DNA from: Leptolyngbya sp. SIOISBB
Lineage (GTDB): Bacteria; Cyanobacteriota; Cyanobacteriia; Phormidesmidales; Phormidesmidaceae
Direction of reading: 5' to 3'
Assembly (NCBI GenBank): GCA_010671905.1
Contig: JAAHII010000001.1
Location: 2,604,001-2,668,000 of the forward strand
DNA length: 64,000 nucleotides
The notes beneath the pieces are model-generated. The model saw nothing but the letters and a program-made list of their open reading frames with translations. It did not search any database and was not told where the DNA came from. This document shows positions 36,483-46,500 of the stretch, one piece after another (positions within the stretch are counted from its first letter, which is position 1; each line of letters opens with the position of its first letter). A program made the position numbers and the translations under genes.

Positions 36483-38034
36483 CTGGACAGTCATAAGTTT
36501 GTGTTGTGTTTGTCGACCAAAGCTAAAGCTGCAATGACGGCCGAGCTACTGCTTTTGGGGCCGCGTTTTTATCTGCGAGTAATTTAGTCAAAAGTAGAGA
36601 CTGTCTGCTTTCAGCTAAATTACTGGCGAGTTGATGTTGGAGAGAGAGTCGAACAATTTGCTCGCTGGGATAGCCGTGGCTGGGTAATGTCCGGAACCAT
36701 CTGGGAAAGTGTGTCCAAACGCTCTGAGGCATTTCGAGGGCCAGGACTTGGAGCACGCCGAAGGCCATCGCGTTGAGGTGGAGGAAGCGTTCAAAGGCTT
36801 CAACCTTCCGGGTGACTTGGTGTCGAAACGATTCATCGTGGTCACCCAAGGATAAGTTTTGGGGCCAGAGACCGGTTGAGTCCATGGCTTTGAGCCAGAA
36901 GCGATAGCCAAATCCTCCCAACAGATGCACCAACGTTCGGAAGCTCAGGTCGATTTTGAAGCGCCAGCCATAGGCTTCAATGACCTCGGTGGCTGGCAGG
37001 GTGACATCACTAGCGAGCAAGATGATGGGCTTCCCCCCCTGGCAGTTGAGTCAACACAAACAAGACCGGCTCATCAGGACTATCCCAATAGAGCTCAAAG
37101 CACTGGTAGCAGACCCTGACGTATCGACCATAAAGCCAGAGCGAGGCGTGTGCGTAATCTTCCAGAGGCAAAAACAACTCTCGCAATCTCACCTCAGAGC
37201 CCCATTGGCGCGGTCGTCCCGGTCCCCGACGACCGGGTAGAGGAGAAAAGGGCGCATGAGCCACTGTCGAAATGCGTACCCGTGTGATTAAGTGCAAGCC
37301 ATGCTGCCGAAAGGGTTTTAAGACCTTGCCAGAGGCATAGTAGGCATCCAAAATTACCGTACTGCCGCGTTCCATGAACGCGATACACAAGGCTGCCATC
37401 TTCTCTACGAGACTGAGTTGAGCCTCCCCCTCAGGCGGTTCAAGGCCATCGTGAAGCTTGAGCACTATCGGGGTGGCAAACAGAGCGGGGCCGCTCCCCT
37501 AACAGCAGACCTAACGCACTGAAGTAGTGCCCCCGAATCCATTCCGGCTTACTGACATCGGCCGATTCCTGATGCAGCTTTTTCACCCCAGGCATCTGGC
37601 GACCTTCTTTGCTCACTTTGAACCCATCGCCCACATAGACCCGCTGCCCTTGTAATCGGCAACACTGGGGTGTTCTTGCAACCACCGTCCCCAGTGGCGG
37701 CACAGCTCATCAACCCTGAAGGCCCGGCTATGGAACCAATGCAGCGCCTGAGCATAGACGCTTTCGCTGAGACCTAACGCGTTCACGTAACGGGTGATAG
37801 TGGCAGGCTGAGGATTCAATAGAATTCCCCACATCAAGCGCACAAACCAGTCGAAAGTCGCTTCACGTCCGAAGACGGGGCGCAACTGCTGCAGGATTTG
37901 CTCCCAACGCTGGCATAACTCCATAATGAATTTGGCTGATTGTGGTTATTTCAGCCAGTCTCGAACATTCCTGCCTGGAATGTTCTTTTTCTAGGGGCAT
38001 ACCTGATTCGCAAAAAGAACTTCGCACTGTCCAG
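36483..38034. mobile_element. Insertion sequence, DDE transposase, 1552 bp, 8-bp target duplication
   Basis: Bounded by TTAGCCTG on both sides (36475-36482 and 38035-38042), an 8-bp target-site duplication. The terminal inverted repeats start CTGGACAGTCATAAGTT (left) and CTGGACAGTGCGAAGTT (right, complement strand). It inserted into the methyltransferase-like gene. The transposase has three frameshifts, so this copy is dead unless supplied in trans. Family: IS4-like by its DDE spacing; I could not place it in a named subgroup. Confidence 0.88.
36523..37924 (-). pseudogene. Frameshifted DDE (IS4-like) transposase
   Basis: Four overlapping pieces in shifting frames (37924-37613, 37703-37440, 37465-37010, 37020-36523) together give a transposase of about 467 residues. 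The first catalytic Asp is in YVGDGFKVSKEG, the second in STVILDAYYASG, and the Glu in EVIEAYGWRFKIDLSFR, the last being the IS4-type Y-(2)-R-(3)-E-(6)-K neighbourhood. One shift is in a G7 run (antisense of 37031-37037), where six G would restore LPGGKPIILLASDV. Transposition by this copy is not expected. Confidence 0.85.
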
Positions 38035-38566
38035 TTAGCCTGATAGGCCTCAAAATCAGGATATTTATTACCCATTGATTGCTCTTTTTGCAGAATCCTT
38101 TGAGCATAAAGGGCGGCAATGGTCGCTGGCAGTATGTAAGCCCAAGGGGAACCTGCGACCACAGCAAAACTGGTGTAACGCATTAGGTCGCCCAAATAAT
38201 TAATGTTTCTAACATGACGCCAAGCTCCATCTTTGACGAGCCCAGCTCCCATCGATTTAGCGGTCATCTTTTGGACGTCGGCGCTGATATTGATGAGGCT
38301 GCCAAAGAGGTAGAGCAGGAGAGCGATTGCGATCGCCTCATCCATTGAACCCCTTGGCAGTGGCTATGGCAGTCTAAATCCGAGTAGCCGCTAATTGACA
38401 GATGCAGCGCCGATCGCCCCAGTCAAATGAAGCGAGAAGCTATGGTGCGATCAGGCCTAATAAATACGATCTCTTTTTCACCCGACAGCCCCCAACAAAC
38501 CTTATAAACTTCGAGGCCTCCATCCATTTCGCCATCAATACAGCATGAACTGGTTGGTAACGTGTT

Positions 38567-40351
38567 TTATAAATCATTGTCCGCAGGAACCGATGGGCTA
38601 GCTGCATCATCAGGATCTGGATATTGCTGGCGCCAACTCTCGGGCACAGATCGATGTTCCGCAGTCATCCTTTGACGAATTTCATAGAGTGACCACCCGG
38701 TCAATCTTGCCAAGGTTCTCGATTCTTCTTCTAAGCGTCTGATAACTTCGGCTTCATGCTGAGTATGCGTGATTTGACTTAGATGGAAGATGTACTCGAA
38801 CGGATCTTCTGTTTCATCAAAAAACGGAAAGTTGGCAGGATCAACAAACTTGTAGTCATCGGCAAGCAGTTCAAATTCTCGTGAATTGGGATCGGCTAAA
38901 TGAGCGATTTCCTCTCTCAAAAAGGTTGGAAAATCAGGTGATGTAAGGTTTTCATCGTGTTGGCGATCGTGCTCTAGCTGACTTGCGTGCCTTCGTTGCC
39001 ACTCGTCGATAATGTTTTCGGCACAGGCTACAGCCGCTTGGTTCAGCTCTGGGCCAGCACTTGGGTATTGATCAAAGTTGTATATCACCTCAAACCTCTG
39101 AGGATCTGAGGTTTCGTAAAAAACGAGATCTTCCGAAAAGTCATCAGGAGCATATTGCAACTGCAGCCCGGTAAAGAAAACATCGGCACTATCAGCGCTC
39201 AAAAGGGGCGAGTTGCTAGCGGATGCAGAAATCCAGTTCACCCCCATATTTTGCAAATCATGCACGGTTGCAGCCCCTAGGCGATCTCGTGCAGAGGCAT
39301 ATTGCATTGGCTGATCGATCAACGGAGCAAAGTTTTGTAGTGAGAAAACAGATTCTATTAATACTGTGTCGTGGCCTGCTCTATCAAGGGTTTGAGCCAG
39401 GATGGCTCGGTAAACATCACCAAAGTTCTTTTTCCTCAAATCAACAGCCCACTCTGGAATGGTCTCTTCAGTCGGAATGGCTGCTGTGCGGTAGTTGACG
39501 ATCTCCGCCCGACCTTTGGATGAGAGTAGATAAAGAGACAGATTCTGTTCTCCTGGTGAGTTGAGCTTGCCAAGCTGTATAGGCAACTCAAATTGTGGAG
39601 AGTCATAGGTAATTTGGAGCGGATGTGGGTAGTAAGTCTCTCCAGCCTCAAACTCTGGAATAGTAATCTCCGCTACAACAAAGCTCATACCCTCGTGAAA
39701 GTAAGTTTGCAGCGTATCTCGCACAGTCGGGGAAAGCGTATAGTCTTGCTCTGCCAGTAAAGCAGCCAATTGCTCTAAGTTCTGAGAATTGAGAATCGAG
39801 ACACTGAATTCTCCTGTCGTGTCAATACGCCCGAACAACTCATAACCAATTGGGAAATAAGTAAACGCTCCTTCAATTCCGAGTAAACTTAGATTGCCAT
39901 AGCGAAAGGCAGCGGCCAAATGCTGGTTAAGATTTCCGCCAAACAGTCCGACGGGAGATATTGCCGCCCAAGTTTTGCCGCAGGGGGGATACTCGATGCA
40001 GAGAGCGACGCAATCCCAAGGGACGTAGTGTGTTGCGGGTGAACTAAAAAAGGCCATCCGCTTGATGTAGGTGGGATCGACAACCTGCACCTGTTCGGGT
40101 CGAATTTCGGCGGGCACGGGCACAATCAGCGCAAACTCACCAACATCTCCGGTATAGTCGCTGAGCAGGGTGAGGGTGGTCTGGTTGCCATCACGAGTGA
40201 TCGCGACGTGAGCCTCACGGCTCGTCAGTTGAGCATCCGCCCCCGCTACATATACTCCGGGAAAGGCCCCAGCTTCCGGCGCAGTGACGACAGGAGCGAT
40301 CGTTACCAGGCTCAGTAACCCATGTTTCCAATATCTCAGCCAGTGCTTCAT
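38567..40351 (-). CDS. DUF2330 exported protein, intact copy
   Basis: 594 residues from the ATG at 40351 (the frame reaches 40366 without improving the signal). A signal peptide (LLSLVTIAPVVTAPEAGAF) ends before FPGVYVAGADAQL; the DUF2330 domain shows SREAHVAITRDGNQTTLTLL, DYTGDVGEFALIVPVPAEI and conserved cysteines (WDCVALCIEYPPCGKT). A second half of about 350 residues (from EFSVSILNSQNLEQLAALL) has TYDSPQFELPIQLGKLNSPG and a C-terminal helical region. DUF2330 proteins are secreted and of unknown function. A decayed duplicate lies 2 kb downstream. Confidence 0.8.
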   Translation of the reverse strand: MKHWLRYWKHGLLSLVTIAPVVTAPEAGAFPGVYVAGADAQLTSREAHVAITRDGNQTTLTLLSDYTGDVGEFALIVPVPAEIRPEQVQVVDPTYIKRMAFFSSPATHYVPWDCVALCIEYPPCGKTWAAISPVGLFGGNLNQHLAAAFRYGNLSLLGIEGAFTYFPIGYELFGRIDTTGEFSVSILNSQNLEQLAALLAEQDYTLSPTVRDTLQTYFHEGMSFVVAEITIPEFEAGETYYPHPLQITYDSPQFELPIQLGKLNSPGEQNLSLYLLSSKGRAEIVNYRTAAIPTEETIPEWAVDLRKKNFGDVYRAILAQTLDRAGHDTVLIESVFSLQNFAPLIDQPMQYASARDRLGAATVHDLQNMGVNWISASASNSPLLSADSADVFFTGLQLQYAPDDFSEDLVFYETSDPQRFEVIYNFDQYPSAGPELNQAAVACAENIIDEWQRRHASQLEHDRQHDENLTSPDFPTFLREEIAHLADPNSREFELLADDYKFVDPANFPFFDETEDPFEYIFHLSQITHTQHEAEVIRRLEEESRTLARLTGWSLYEIRQRMTAEHRSVPESWRQQYPDPDDAASPSVPADNDL

Positions 40352-40481
40352 AGAGCTGCTCCACACTCAAACGACTAAATGTTGCCCCTTGAGCATCTAG
40401 CTCCCTTAGCACATCATTCTTGATAGATGAGATGGCCATTGAGACTGAGCTGCTCAGGGGGGAATTGTTATGAGAGCCTCT

Positions 40482-41135
40482 TCATGATTGCTGTAGCGAC
40501 TCTCTCAGCCATGATCGCAAATTCAGTTCAGCTTCAACTTCGTCTTGCTGGCAGGCAGTCAGAAATTGATAGAGGTCGTCTTTAGCGATGCTAGGGAATG
40601 TCGGGGAGCGATCGCACTCCCTATATGCGCTATCTCTTAATTGATAAATACGCCAGACTTTGCCATTAAATCGCCAAAACTCAGGCACTCCCATGGCTGC
40701 GTAGAGGGCGTTTTTATCGATGTCAGTATGGTTAATATCGACTTCGACCACTAAATCCGGCGGTGGGTCAGTGTCTAAATTGATTGGACGTCCGGCAACT
40801 CGGGATTGGTTTTGAATGTAGTAGCCGTTGTCGGGCTCAGCTCCTCGCTCCAAGTCCTCGCGATCGAGCGTCGTCGAGCCAAGAGTTTTGATTTTCATCC
40901 CCAGTTCTACCACCAGAATGACGATAAAGCGCTCGATTAACCGAGCATAAAACTCATGTAGTTCTGATGGCATCGTAATTTCTAGCGTGCCGCGATCGTA
41001 CGTCAGCCGCGCCCGAGTCCGTTCATTGAGCAAGGCTTTCATTTGCTGGTAAGCAAGCCAATCCATACCCTGGAAAGCAACACGATTTTCTCCATGAGCG
41101 ATCGGGAGTGCGTCAGCAGTGGCGGGTGTCGCCAT
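40482..41135 (-). CDS. Uma2-family (DUF820) putative restriction-endonuclease-fold protein
   Basis: 217 residues from the ATG at 41135. Family marks: the PD-(D/E)XK-like core EPDNGYYIQN, PPDLVVEVDINHTDIDKNALYAAMGVPEFW, and YDRGTLEITMPSELHEFY. The DUF820/Uma2 family is hugely expanded in cyanobacteria; a nuclease fold is established by structure, but cellular roles are unknown. Its 3' end is duplicated as a fragment at 36300-36412. Confidence 0.9.
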   Translation of the reverse strand: MATPATADALPIAHGENRVAFQGMDWLAYQQMKALLNERTRARLTYDRGTLEITMPSELHEFYARLIERFIVILVVELGMKIKTLGSTTLDREDLERGAEPDNGYYIQNQSRVAGRPINLDTDPPPDLVVEVDINHTDIDKNALYAAMGVPEFWRFNGKVWRIYQLRDSAYRECDRSPTFPSIAKDDLYQFLTACQQDEVEAELNLRSWLRESLQQS

Positions 41136-41246
41136 ACGGCTTATCAATTCAATACGTCAAATTTTTGCGACTTGCATCTAAATCTAACAAATTGACTCAA
41201 GCGAGAACTCCGGTTTTTTGAAGCAAACCGGGTTCTGGGAGAGACG

Positions 41247-41522
41247 TTATGACTGTTTCAAGGCAACGGCTTGCTTCTGAGACTCAGCATATATTCTTAA
41301 AGCTGCCGTCATATGCTGCTCAGCTGCTTTCCCTTTAGCCTGAAACCAGCTAAGTGTTTCGGCATCAACCGGCACAGCAACAACTGACACCTCAGAGGCT
41401 TGCATTCGTAGCTCAGCTTTAGCAAAGAATTCGTGATCTAGAGGCGGGATATAAGAGGTGTCGATGTCCTCGTCGGTAATGGCGTCAATTCTAGACCAGT
41501 CGGTTTTTGAGGAATTGCTCAT
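41247..41522 (-). CDS. brnA: BrnA-type antitoxin
   Basis: 91 residues from the ATG at 41522 with GGAGG 4 nt upstream. KTDWSRIDAITDEDIDTSYIPPLDHEFF is the BrnA N-terminus and VPVDAETLSWFQAKGKAAEQHMTAALRIYAES its ribbon-helix-helix-like C-terminus (landmarks only). BrnA neutralises BrnT and represses the operon as a complex. The toxin gene lies upstream in the canonical order, but the gap is about 98 bp where these genes usually touch. Confidence 0.82.
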   Translation of the reverse strand: MSNSSKTDWSRIDAITDEDIDTSYIPPLDHEFFAKAELRMQASEVSVVAVPVDAETLSWFQAKGKAAEQHMTAALRIYAESQKQAVALKQS

Positions 41523-41620
41523 AGCGCCTCCGTTCATGAGAAAGAGCTTTTCTTACAACACTCCGGACAGTTTTTGACATCCAACGAGAGAATGAGGGTT
41601 TCAGCCCTATTCCAGGGCAG

Positions 41621-41905
41621 TTAAGCCAAGGAGAAATCATGGGTTTCAGCGCTTGACCGAAAAAGTGTCCGGACTATTGTTCTTAATGAGATGATGAGAA
41701 TTGTGTTTTCAGCGAGTTCAGTATAGACCACCACGATAACGCGCCCGTCTAGCATGCCAATGCTAATCCACCGCTCTTCTCCATAATCGCGTGCATCCAT
41801 TGCAGACAACAATGGCAAGTCAAAAATTCGAGCTACATCAGCAAAATCGAAGTCATGCTTGCCAATGTTGATCTGATTTTTGCGTTCATCCCACTCGAAT
41901 TTCAT
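41621..41905 (-). CDS. brnT: BrnT-type toxin, C-terminus possibly frameshifted
   Basis: 94 residues. FEWDERKNQINIGKHDFDFADVARIFDLP and EERWISIGMLDGRVIVVVYTE are the BrnT ribonuclease-fold core. The family end ISLRKAN-type continues here as ISLRTIVRTLFRSS, while a one-base shift would give NNSPDTFSVKR and a stop, so the tail may be frameshifted and the toxin weakened. BrnT is an mRNA-cleaving toxin of type II toxin-antitoxin systems. A perfect 15-bp palindrome overlaps its start region. Confidence 0.8.
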   Translation of the reverse strand: MKFEWDERKNQINIGKHDFDFADVARIFDLPLLSAMDARDYGEERWISIGMLDGRVIVVVYTELAENTILIISLRTIVRTLFRSSAETHDFSLA

Positions 41906-41907
41906 GG

Positions 41908-41922
41908 GTTGGGTTACCCAAC
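41908..41922. promoter_or_regulatory. Palindrome at the start of brnT, candidate BrnA operator
   Basis: GTTGGGTTACCCAAC is a perfect palindrome about 3 bp upstream of the brnT ATG and 10 bp past the gltD stop. BrnA is known to repress its own promoter through palindromic sites; this would fit. It could instead be a small hairpin ending the gltD transcript. Confidence 0.45.
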
Positions 41923-41931
41923 AGTTCCGAG

Positions 41932-43416
41932 TTAAGGCAACTCAGTCGTGCCCATGAGGTAGCGATCGCACTCTCGTGCTACGCCACGACCTTCATTGAA
42001 CGCCCACACCACCAGGCTTTGTCCCCGACGACAATCGCCTGCCGCGAACACACCCGGAATGCTAGTAGTGTATTGCTCGTGTTCGGCTTTGATGTTGCTA
42101 CGGCCATCTTGTTCGAGGCCGAGGGCATCGATGATCGGCTGTTCGGGGCCGAGGAAGCCCATCGCCAGCAATACTAACTGAGCGGGCAGCACTTTCTCAG
42201 TGCCGGGCACATGTTGTGGCGTGAAACGACCGTTTTCGTCTTTCATCCACTCGACCTGCACGGTATGAACCGCTTTTAACTGACCGTTTGCATCCCCTTC
42301 AAATTTGGTGGCGGTGCGCGTGTAAGCGCGAGGGTCATCGCCAAACATCGCCGCCGCTTCTTCCTGACCGTAATCCAGGCGGTAGATCTTGGGCCACTCC
42401 GGCCAGGGATTGCTAGCGGCGCGTTCTTCGGGCGGCTTGGGCATGATTTCCAGCTGGGTGACGCTGCTGCAGCCGTGGCGAATAGAGGTACCGACACAAT
42501 CTGTACCAGTGTCGCCACCGCCGATGATCACCACATCCTTGCCCGCAGCGGAAATGTAGTCGTCACCCGGTTCACCATTCAACACGGCTTGAGTATTGGC
42601 GGTTAGGAACTCCATGGCGAAGTGAATGCCCTTGAGGTCACGCCCTTCAATCGGCAGATCGCGGGGACGAGTGGAACCGGTGCAAAGGATGACCGAGTCA
42701 AAGTCGTTCACCAGATTTTCGGTGGGTAGGTCTTTACCGATTTCGGTGTTGCAGACAAAGGTGACGCCCTCGGCTTCCAGCACGTCCAAACGGCGCTGCA
42801 CGACTTTCTGCTTGTCCAGCTTCATATTGGGAATACCGTACATCAGCAGACCACCAGGGCGATCGGCCCGTTCGTATACGGTGACCCAGTGGCCAGCCGC
42901 GTTGAGTTGAGCGGCAGCGGAGAGTCCAGCGGGACCAGAGCCCACGATCGCGACTTTCTTACCCGTCCGCTTGCTGGGAATCTGAGGGGTAATCCAGCCT
43001 TCTTCCCAGCCTTTTTCGGCGATGGAATACTCGATGTTTTTGATGGTGACCGGGGGCTCGATGATGCCCAATACGCAAGCCCCTTCACAAGGAGCGGGGC
43101 AGACGCGGCCCGTGAATTCCGGGAAGTTGTTGGTTTTATGGAGGCGATCCAGCGCCTCTTGCCAGCGCCCCCGGTAGATCAGGTCGTTCCACTCAGGAAT
43201 CAGGTTGTTGATAGGGCAACCGCTGGCCGCCCGGTTAATCTCCATACCCGTGTGGCAGAAAGGAGTGCCGCAGTCCATGCAGCGTGCGCCCTGGGTCTGC
43301 AAGCTTTCTTCAGGCATGTGCAGATGGAATTCATCCCAATTGCGGATGCGATCGCTGGGCGCGACTTCGGTCGCCACCTCCCGCAGAAATTCCATAAAGC
43401 CAGTTGGTTTTCCCAT
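41932..43416 (-). CDS. gltD: Glutamate synthase, NADPH-type small subunit
   Basis: Beta subunit of NADPH-GOGAT, passing electrons from NADPH through FAD and iron-sulphur clusters to the large subunit. 494 residues, family length. The N-terminal iron-sulphur part shows [30 protein letters not shown] and [13 protein letters not shown]; the FAD fold is [21 protein letters not shown] and the NADPH fold [17 protein letters not shown], ending [18 protein letters not shown]. Encoded 88 bp behind gltB on the same strand, a normal pair. A palindromic repeat separates them. Confidence 0.95.
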   Translation of the reverse strand: MGKPTGFMEFLREVATEVAPSDRIRNWDEFHLHMPEESLQTQGARCMDCGTPFCHTGMEINRAASGCPINNLIPEWNDLIYRGRWQEALDRLHKTNNFPEFTGRVCPAPCEGACVLGIIEPPVTIKNIEYSIAEKGWEEGWITPQIPSKRTGKKVAIVGSGPAGLSAAAQLNAAGHWVTVYERADRPGGLLMYGIPNMKLDKQKVVQRRLDVLEAEGVTFVCNTEIGKDLPTENLVNDFDSVILCTGSTRPRDLPIEGRDLKGIHFAMEFLTANTQAVLNGEPGDDYISAAGKDVVIIGGGDTGTDCVGTSIRHGCSSVTQLEIMPKPPEERAASNPWPEWPKIYRLDYGQEEAAAMFGDDPRAYTRTATKFEGDANGQLKAVHTVQVEWMKDENGRFTPQHVPGTEKVLPAQLVLLAMGFLGPEQPIIDALGLEQDGRSNIKAEHEQYTTSIPGVFAAGDCRRGQSLVVWAFNEGRGVARECDRYLMGTTELP

Positions 43417-43465
43417 GATGTTTGTCGGTGATGAGCAAATATTTTGGACGAGTTACGTGTCGAGG

Positions 43466-43494
43466 GTAAAGGCAAGGCATTGCCTTGCCTTTAC
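43466..43494. repeat. Palindromic repeat between gltB and gltD
   Basis: GTAAAGGCAAGGC-att-GCCTTGCCTTTAC, a perfect 13-bp stem with a 3-nt loop. It is of the same type as the palindromes inside gltB and oxoprolinase (short G/C-rich arms near GTA/TAC ends). Confidence 0.8.
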
Positions 43495-43504
43495 GGTGTA
43501 TCGG

Positions 43505-46500
43505 CTAGCTACCGCTGATGCGGGCGATGTCGCGGGCGTTTTCTTCAAACGCGGCGGATAGGGCATCGTCGCCGTCAAGGCCGTCGGCCAGCGCTTTTTG
43601 AATGTGCTGCAGCACCCGCTTGTAGTCGCGGGGCATGACCTTCACGAACTTGGGCACCATGTCGTTCCACGCCGCGAGGACGAGATCGCCTTTGGAACTG
43701 CCGGTATATTTCACATGGCTCTGGATCATGTCGTGCAGTTCCAGAATTTCTTCTGGATCTTCCAGTTGTTCCAGATCGACCATTTCGGTATTACAGCGAG
43801 TGGCAAAATCCCCAGCTTCATCCAATACATAGGCAACGCCACCGCTCATACCTGCCGCAAAGTTACGTCCCGTGGGACCAATAATGACCGCCTTACCGCC
43901 CGTCATATATTCACAGGCGTGATCACCAACCCCTTCCACGACAGCACGCACACCAGAATTACGGACGCAGAAGCGCTCACCCGCCAGGCCACGAATGTAG
44001 GCTTCGCCGTTGGTTGCACCATAGAAGGCAACGTTACCAGTGATGATGTTTTCTTCCGCCATAAAGGTGGACGCCTTGGGTGGATAGAGAACCAGCTTGC
44101 CGCCGCTAAGCCCCTTGCCTAGGTAATCATTGGCATCCCCTTCCAGCTCCATCGTCACGCCTTTGGGCACAAAGGCCGAAAAGCTTTGTCCAGCACTGCC
44201 CTGGAAGTGCAGATGCACAGTATCTTCTGGCAGACCATCCCAATGGCGCTTGCTAATCTCGTTGCCGAGAATGGTGCCCACCACCCGGTTCACGTTCGTG
44301 ATGGGTAAGGTGGCGCTGACTTTTTCACCCTTTTCGATAGCCGGGAGGCACAGATCCAGCAGCTTGGTCATGTCTAAAGACTTTTCTAGACCATGATCTT
44401 GCGGAATCTGGCAGTAGCGTCCGACATCGGCCCCGACCTCTGGCTGATGGAGAATCTTGGAGACATCCACCCCTTTGGCTTTCCAGTGATCGATCGCTGA
44501 CTTCGCCTCCAACACATCGGTTCGTCCCACCATTTCATTGATGGTGCGGAAGCCAAGTTCCGCCATGATTTCCCGCAGCTCTTGGGCGATGAAGGTCATG
44601 AGGTTGACCGTGTGTTGCGGATCACCGGTGAAGTTTTTCCGCAACTCGGGATCTTGAGTCGCAACTCCAACGGGGCAAGTGTTCTTATGGCAAACTCGCA
44701 TCATGATGCAGCCCAGGGACACCAGGGGAGCCGTGGAGAAGCCATATTCTTCGGCTCCGAGCAGAGTAGCGATCGCCACGTCACGCCCGGTTTTCATCTG
44801 GCCATCGGTTTCCAATGCGATGCGGCTACGAAGATTATTCAGCACCAGGGTTTGGTGAGTTTCGGCCACCCCCAGTTCCCAGGGAAGTCCGGCATGTTTG
44901 ATAGAAGTCTGGGGAGAGGCCCCCGTGCCGCCATCGAAGCCAGAGACGAGCACAACATCTGCGTGAGCTTTCGCAACTCCCGCCGCAACCGTGCCGACGC
45001 CCACTTCCGACACCAGTTTGACGCTGACTCGTGCTTTGCGGTTCGCATTCTTCAAGTCGTGGATCAACTGTGCCAAATCCTCAATGGAGTAGATGTCGTG
45101 GTGGGGCGGCGGAGAAATCAGGCCCACGCCAGGGGTGGAGTGGCGCACTTTAGCAATCCAGGGGTACACCTTTTTGCCAGGGAGCTGACCGCCCTCACCG
45201 GGCTTAGCGCCCTGCGCCATCTTGATCTGGATTTCCTTCGCCTGAGAGAGATAGAGGCTGGTAACGCCAAAGCGCCCCGACGCGACCTGCTTAATAGCGC
45301 TGTTTTTAGAATCGCCGCGATCATTTGTCCAGGTATACCGTTCGGGATCTTCGCCCCCTTCTCCAGTATTGGACTTGCCACCGATGCGATTCATGGCGAT
45401 CGCCAACGACTCGTGAGTTTCCTTAGAGATCGAGCCGTAGCTCATAGCTCCAGTCTTAAAGCGACCCATGATCGCCTCAACCGGCTCCACTTCCTCTAGG
45501 GGAATCGGGTCGCGAGCCTTGAACTCTAGCAGGTCGCGAATGCGGAAAAACTGCTTGCCGTGCTCGTTAATCTTGGCAGCGTACTTTTTGTACAGTTCAT
45601 AGTCTCCTACCCGCACAGCCGCTTGCAGCAGGTGAATGGTTTCGGGACTGAACAGGTGGGCTTCGCCGTCTTTGCGCCACTGGTAGTCACCGCCCACATC
45701 CAAAGTGTGATCAGGCAGGTCGCGATCGGGGAACGCGTGACCGTGGCGCAAAATAGCCTCTTGGGCCAGGACCGCCAAATCCGCTCCCTCTAGTCTTGAA
45801 GCCGTCCAGGAGAAGTACTTGTCGATCACCGTGGAATCAAGGCCGATCGCTTCAAAAATCTGCGCCCCACGATAGCTCTGGATGGTAGAGATGCCAATTT
45901 TAGAACCGATTTTGATGACACCTTTAGTCACCGCCTTGATGTAATTTTTGCAGGCCGTTGCAGTGTCCACATCCGCTAGGGTGCCATCGGCAATCATGTC
46001 TTCGATCGTCTCGAAGGCCAGATAGGGATTAATCGCGCCGCAGCCGTAGCCCAGCAGCACCGCATAGTGATGGACTTCACGGGGTTCACCCGACTCCAGC
46101 ACGAGACCAACGCGGGTGCGGGTACCGTTGCGGATCAAGTGGTGGTGTAGTCCGGCCACCGCTAGCAGAGCGGGAATTGCGGCGTGATCGGCATCAATAT
46201 CGCGATCGCTCAAGATGATCAGATTCGTGCCGTCCGCGATCGCCGCATCTGCCTGTTCACAAATGGCCGCGATCGCAGCTTCCATACCATCCACCCCTTG
46301 CTGCGGGTCAAACAGCATCGGCAGGGTAATCGAGGCGAAATGAGGACTGTCAATCTCCTTCAACTTCGCCAGTTCCGCATTGCTGATCACCGGCGTCTTG
46401 AGTTTGATCAGCCGACAGCTTTCCGGTTCCGGTTCCAGCAAATTGCGCTCGCTGCCAATGGTCGTAATAGGTGAGGTCACAATCGCCTCACGAATGGAGT

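Larger units (their letters stand above)
36444..38345 (-). pseudogene. Isoprenylcysteine methyltransferase/DUF1295-like gene split by an insertion sequence
   Basis: The 5' part (38345-38035) encodes about 103 residues of a multi-pass membrane methyltransferase-like protein: SAM-binding-type segment LVKDGAWRHVRNINYLGDLM, then SFAVVAGSPWAYILPATIAAL, YAQRILQKEQSMGNKYPDFEAYQA. The natural end lies 1.55 kb away: removing the insertion and one 8-bp target copy restores EAYQANSSRLIPWIW and a TAA at 36446-36444, exactly the expected family C-terminus. In the present sequence translation instead runs into the insertion sequence. The N-terminus may also be short relative to the family. The substrate of such proteins is not known. 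Confidence 0.85.

Noticed and set aside
40215-40439. Open frame starting MAISSIKNDVLRELDAQG overlapping the DUF2330 start
   Set aside because: It looks amphipathic, but it overlaps a strong exported-protein gene in another frame, and the duplicate copy does not keep it.
44582-45499. 305-codon plus-strand open frame inside gltB
   Set aside because: Antisense shadow of a highly conserved synthase domain; composition follows the gltB codon pattern.
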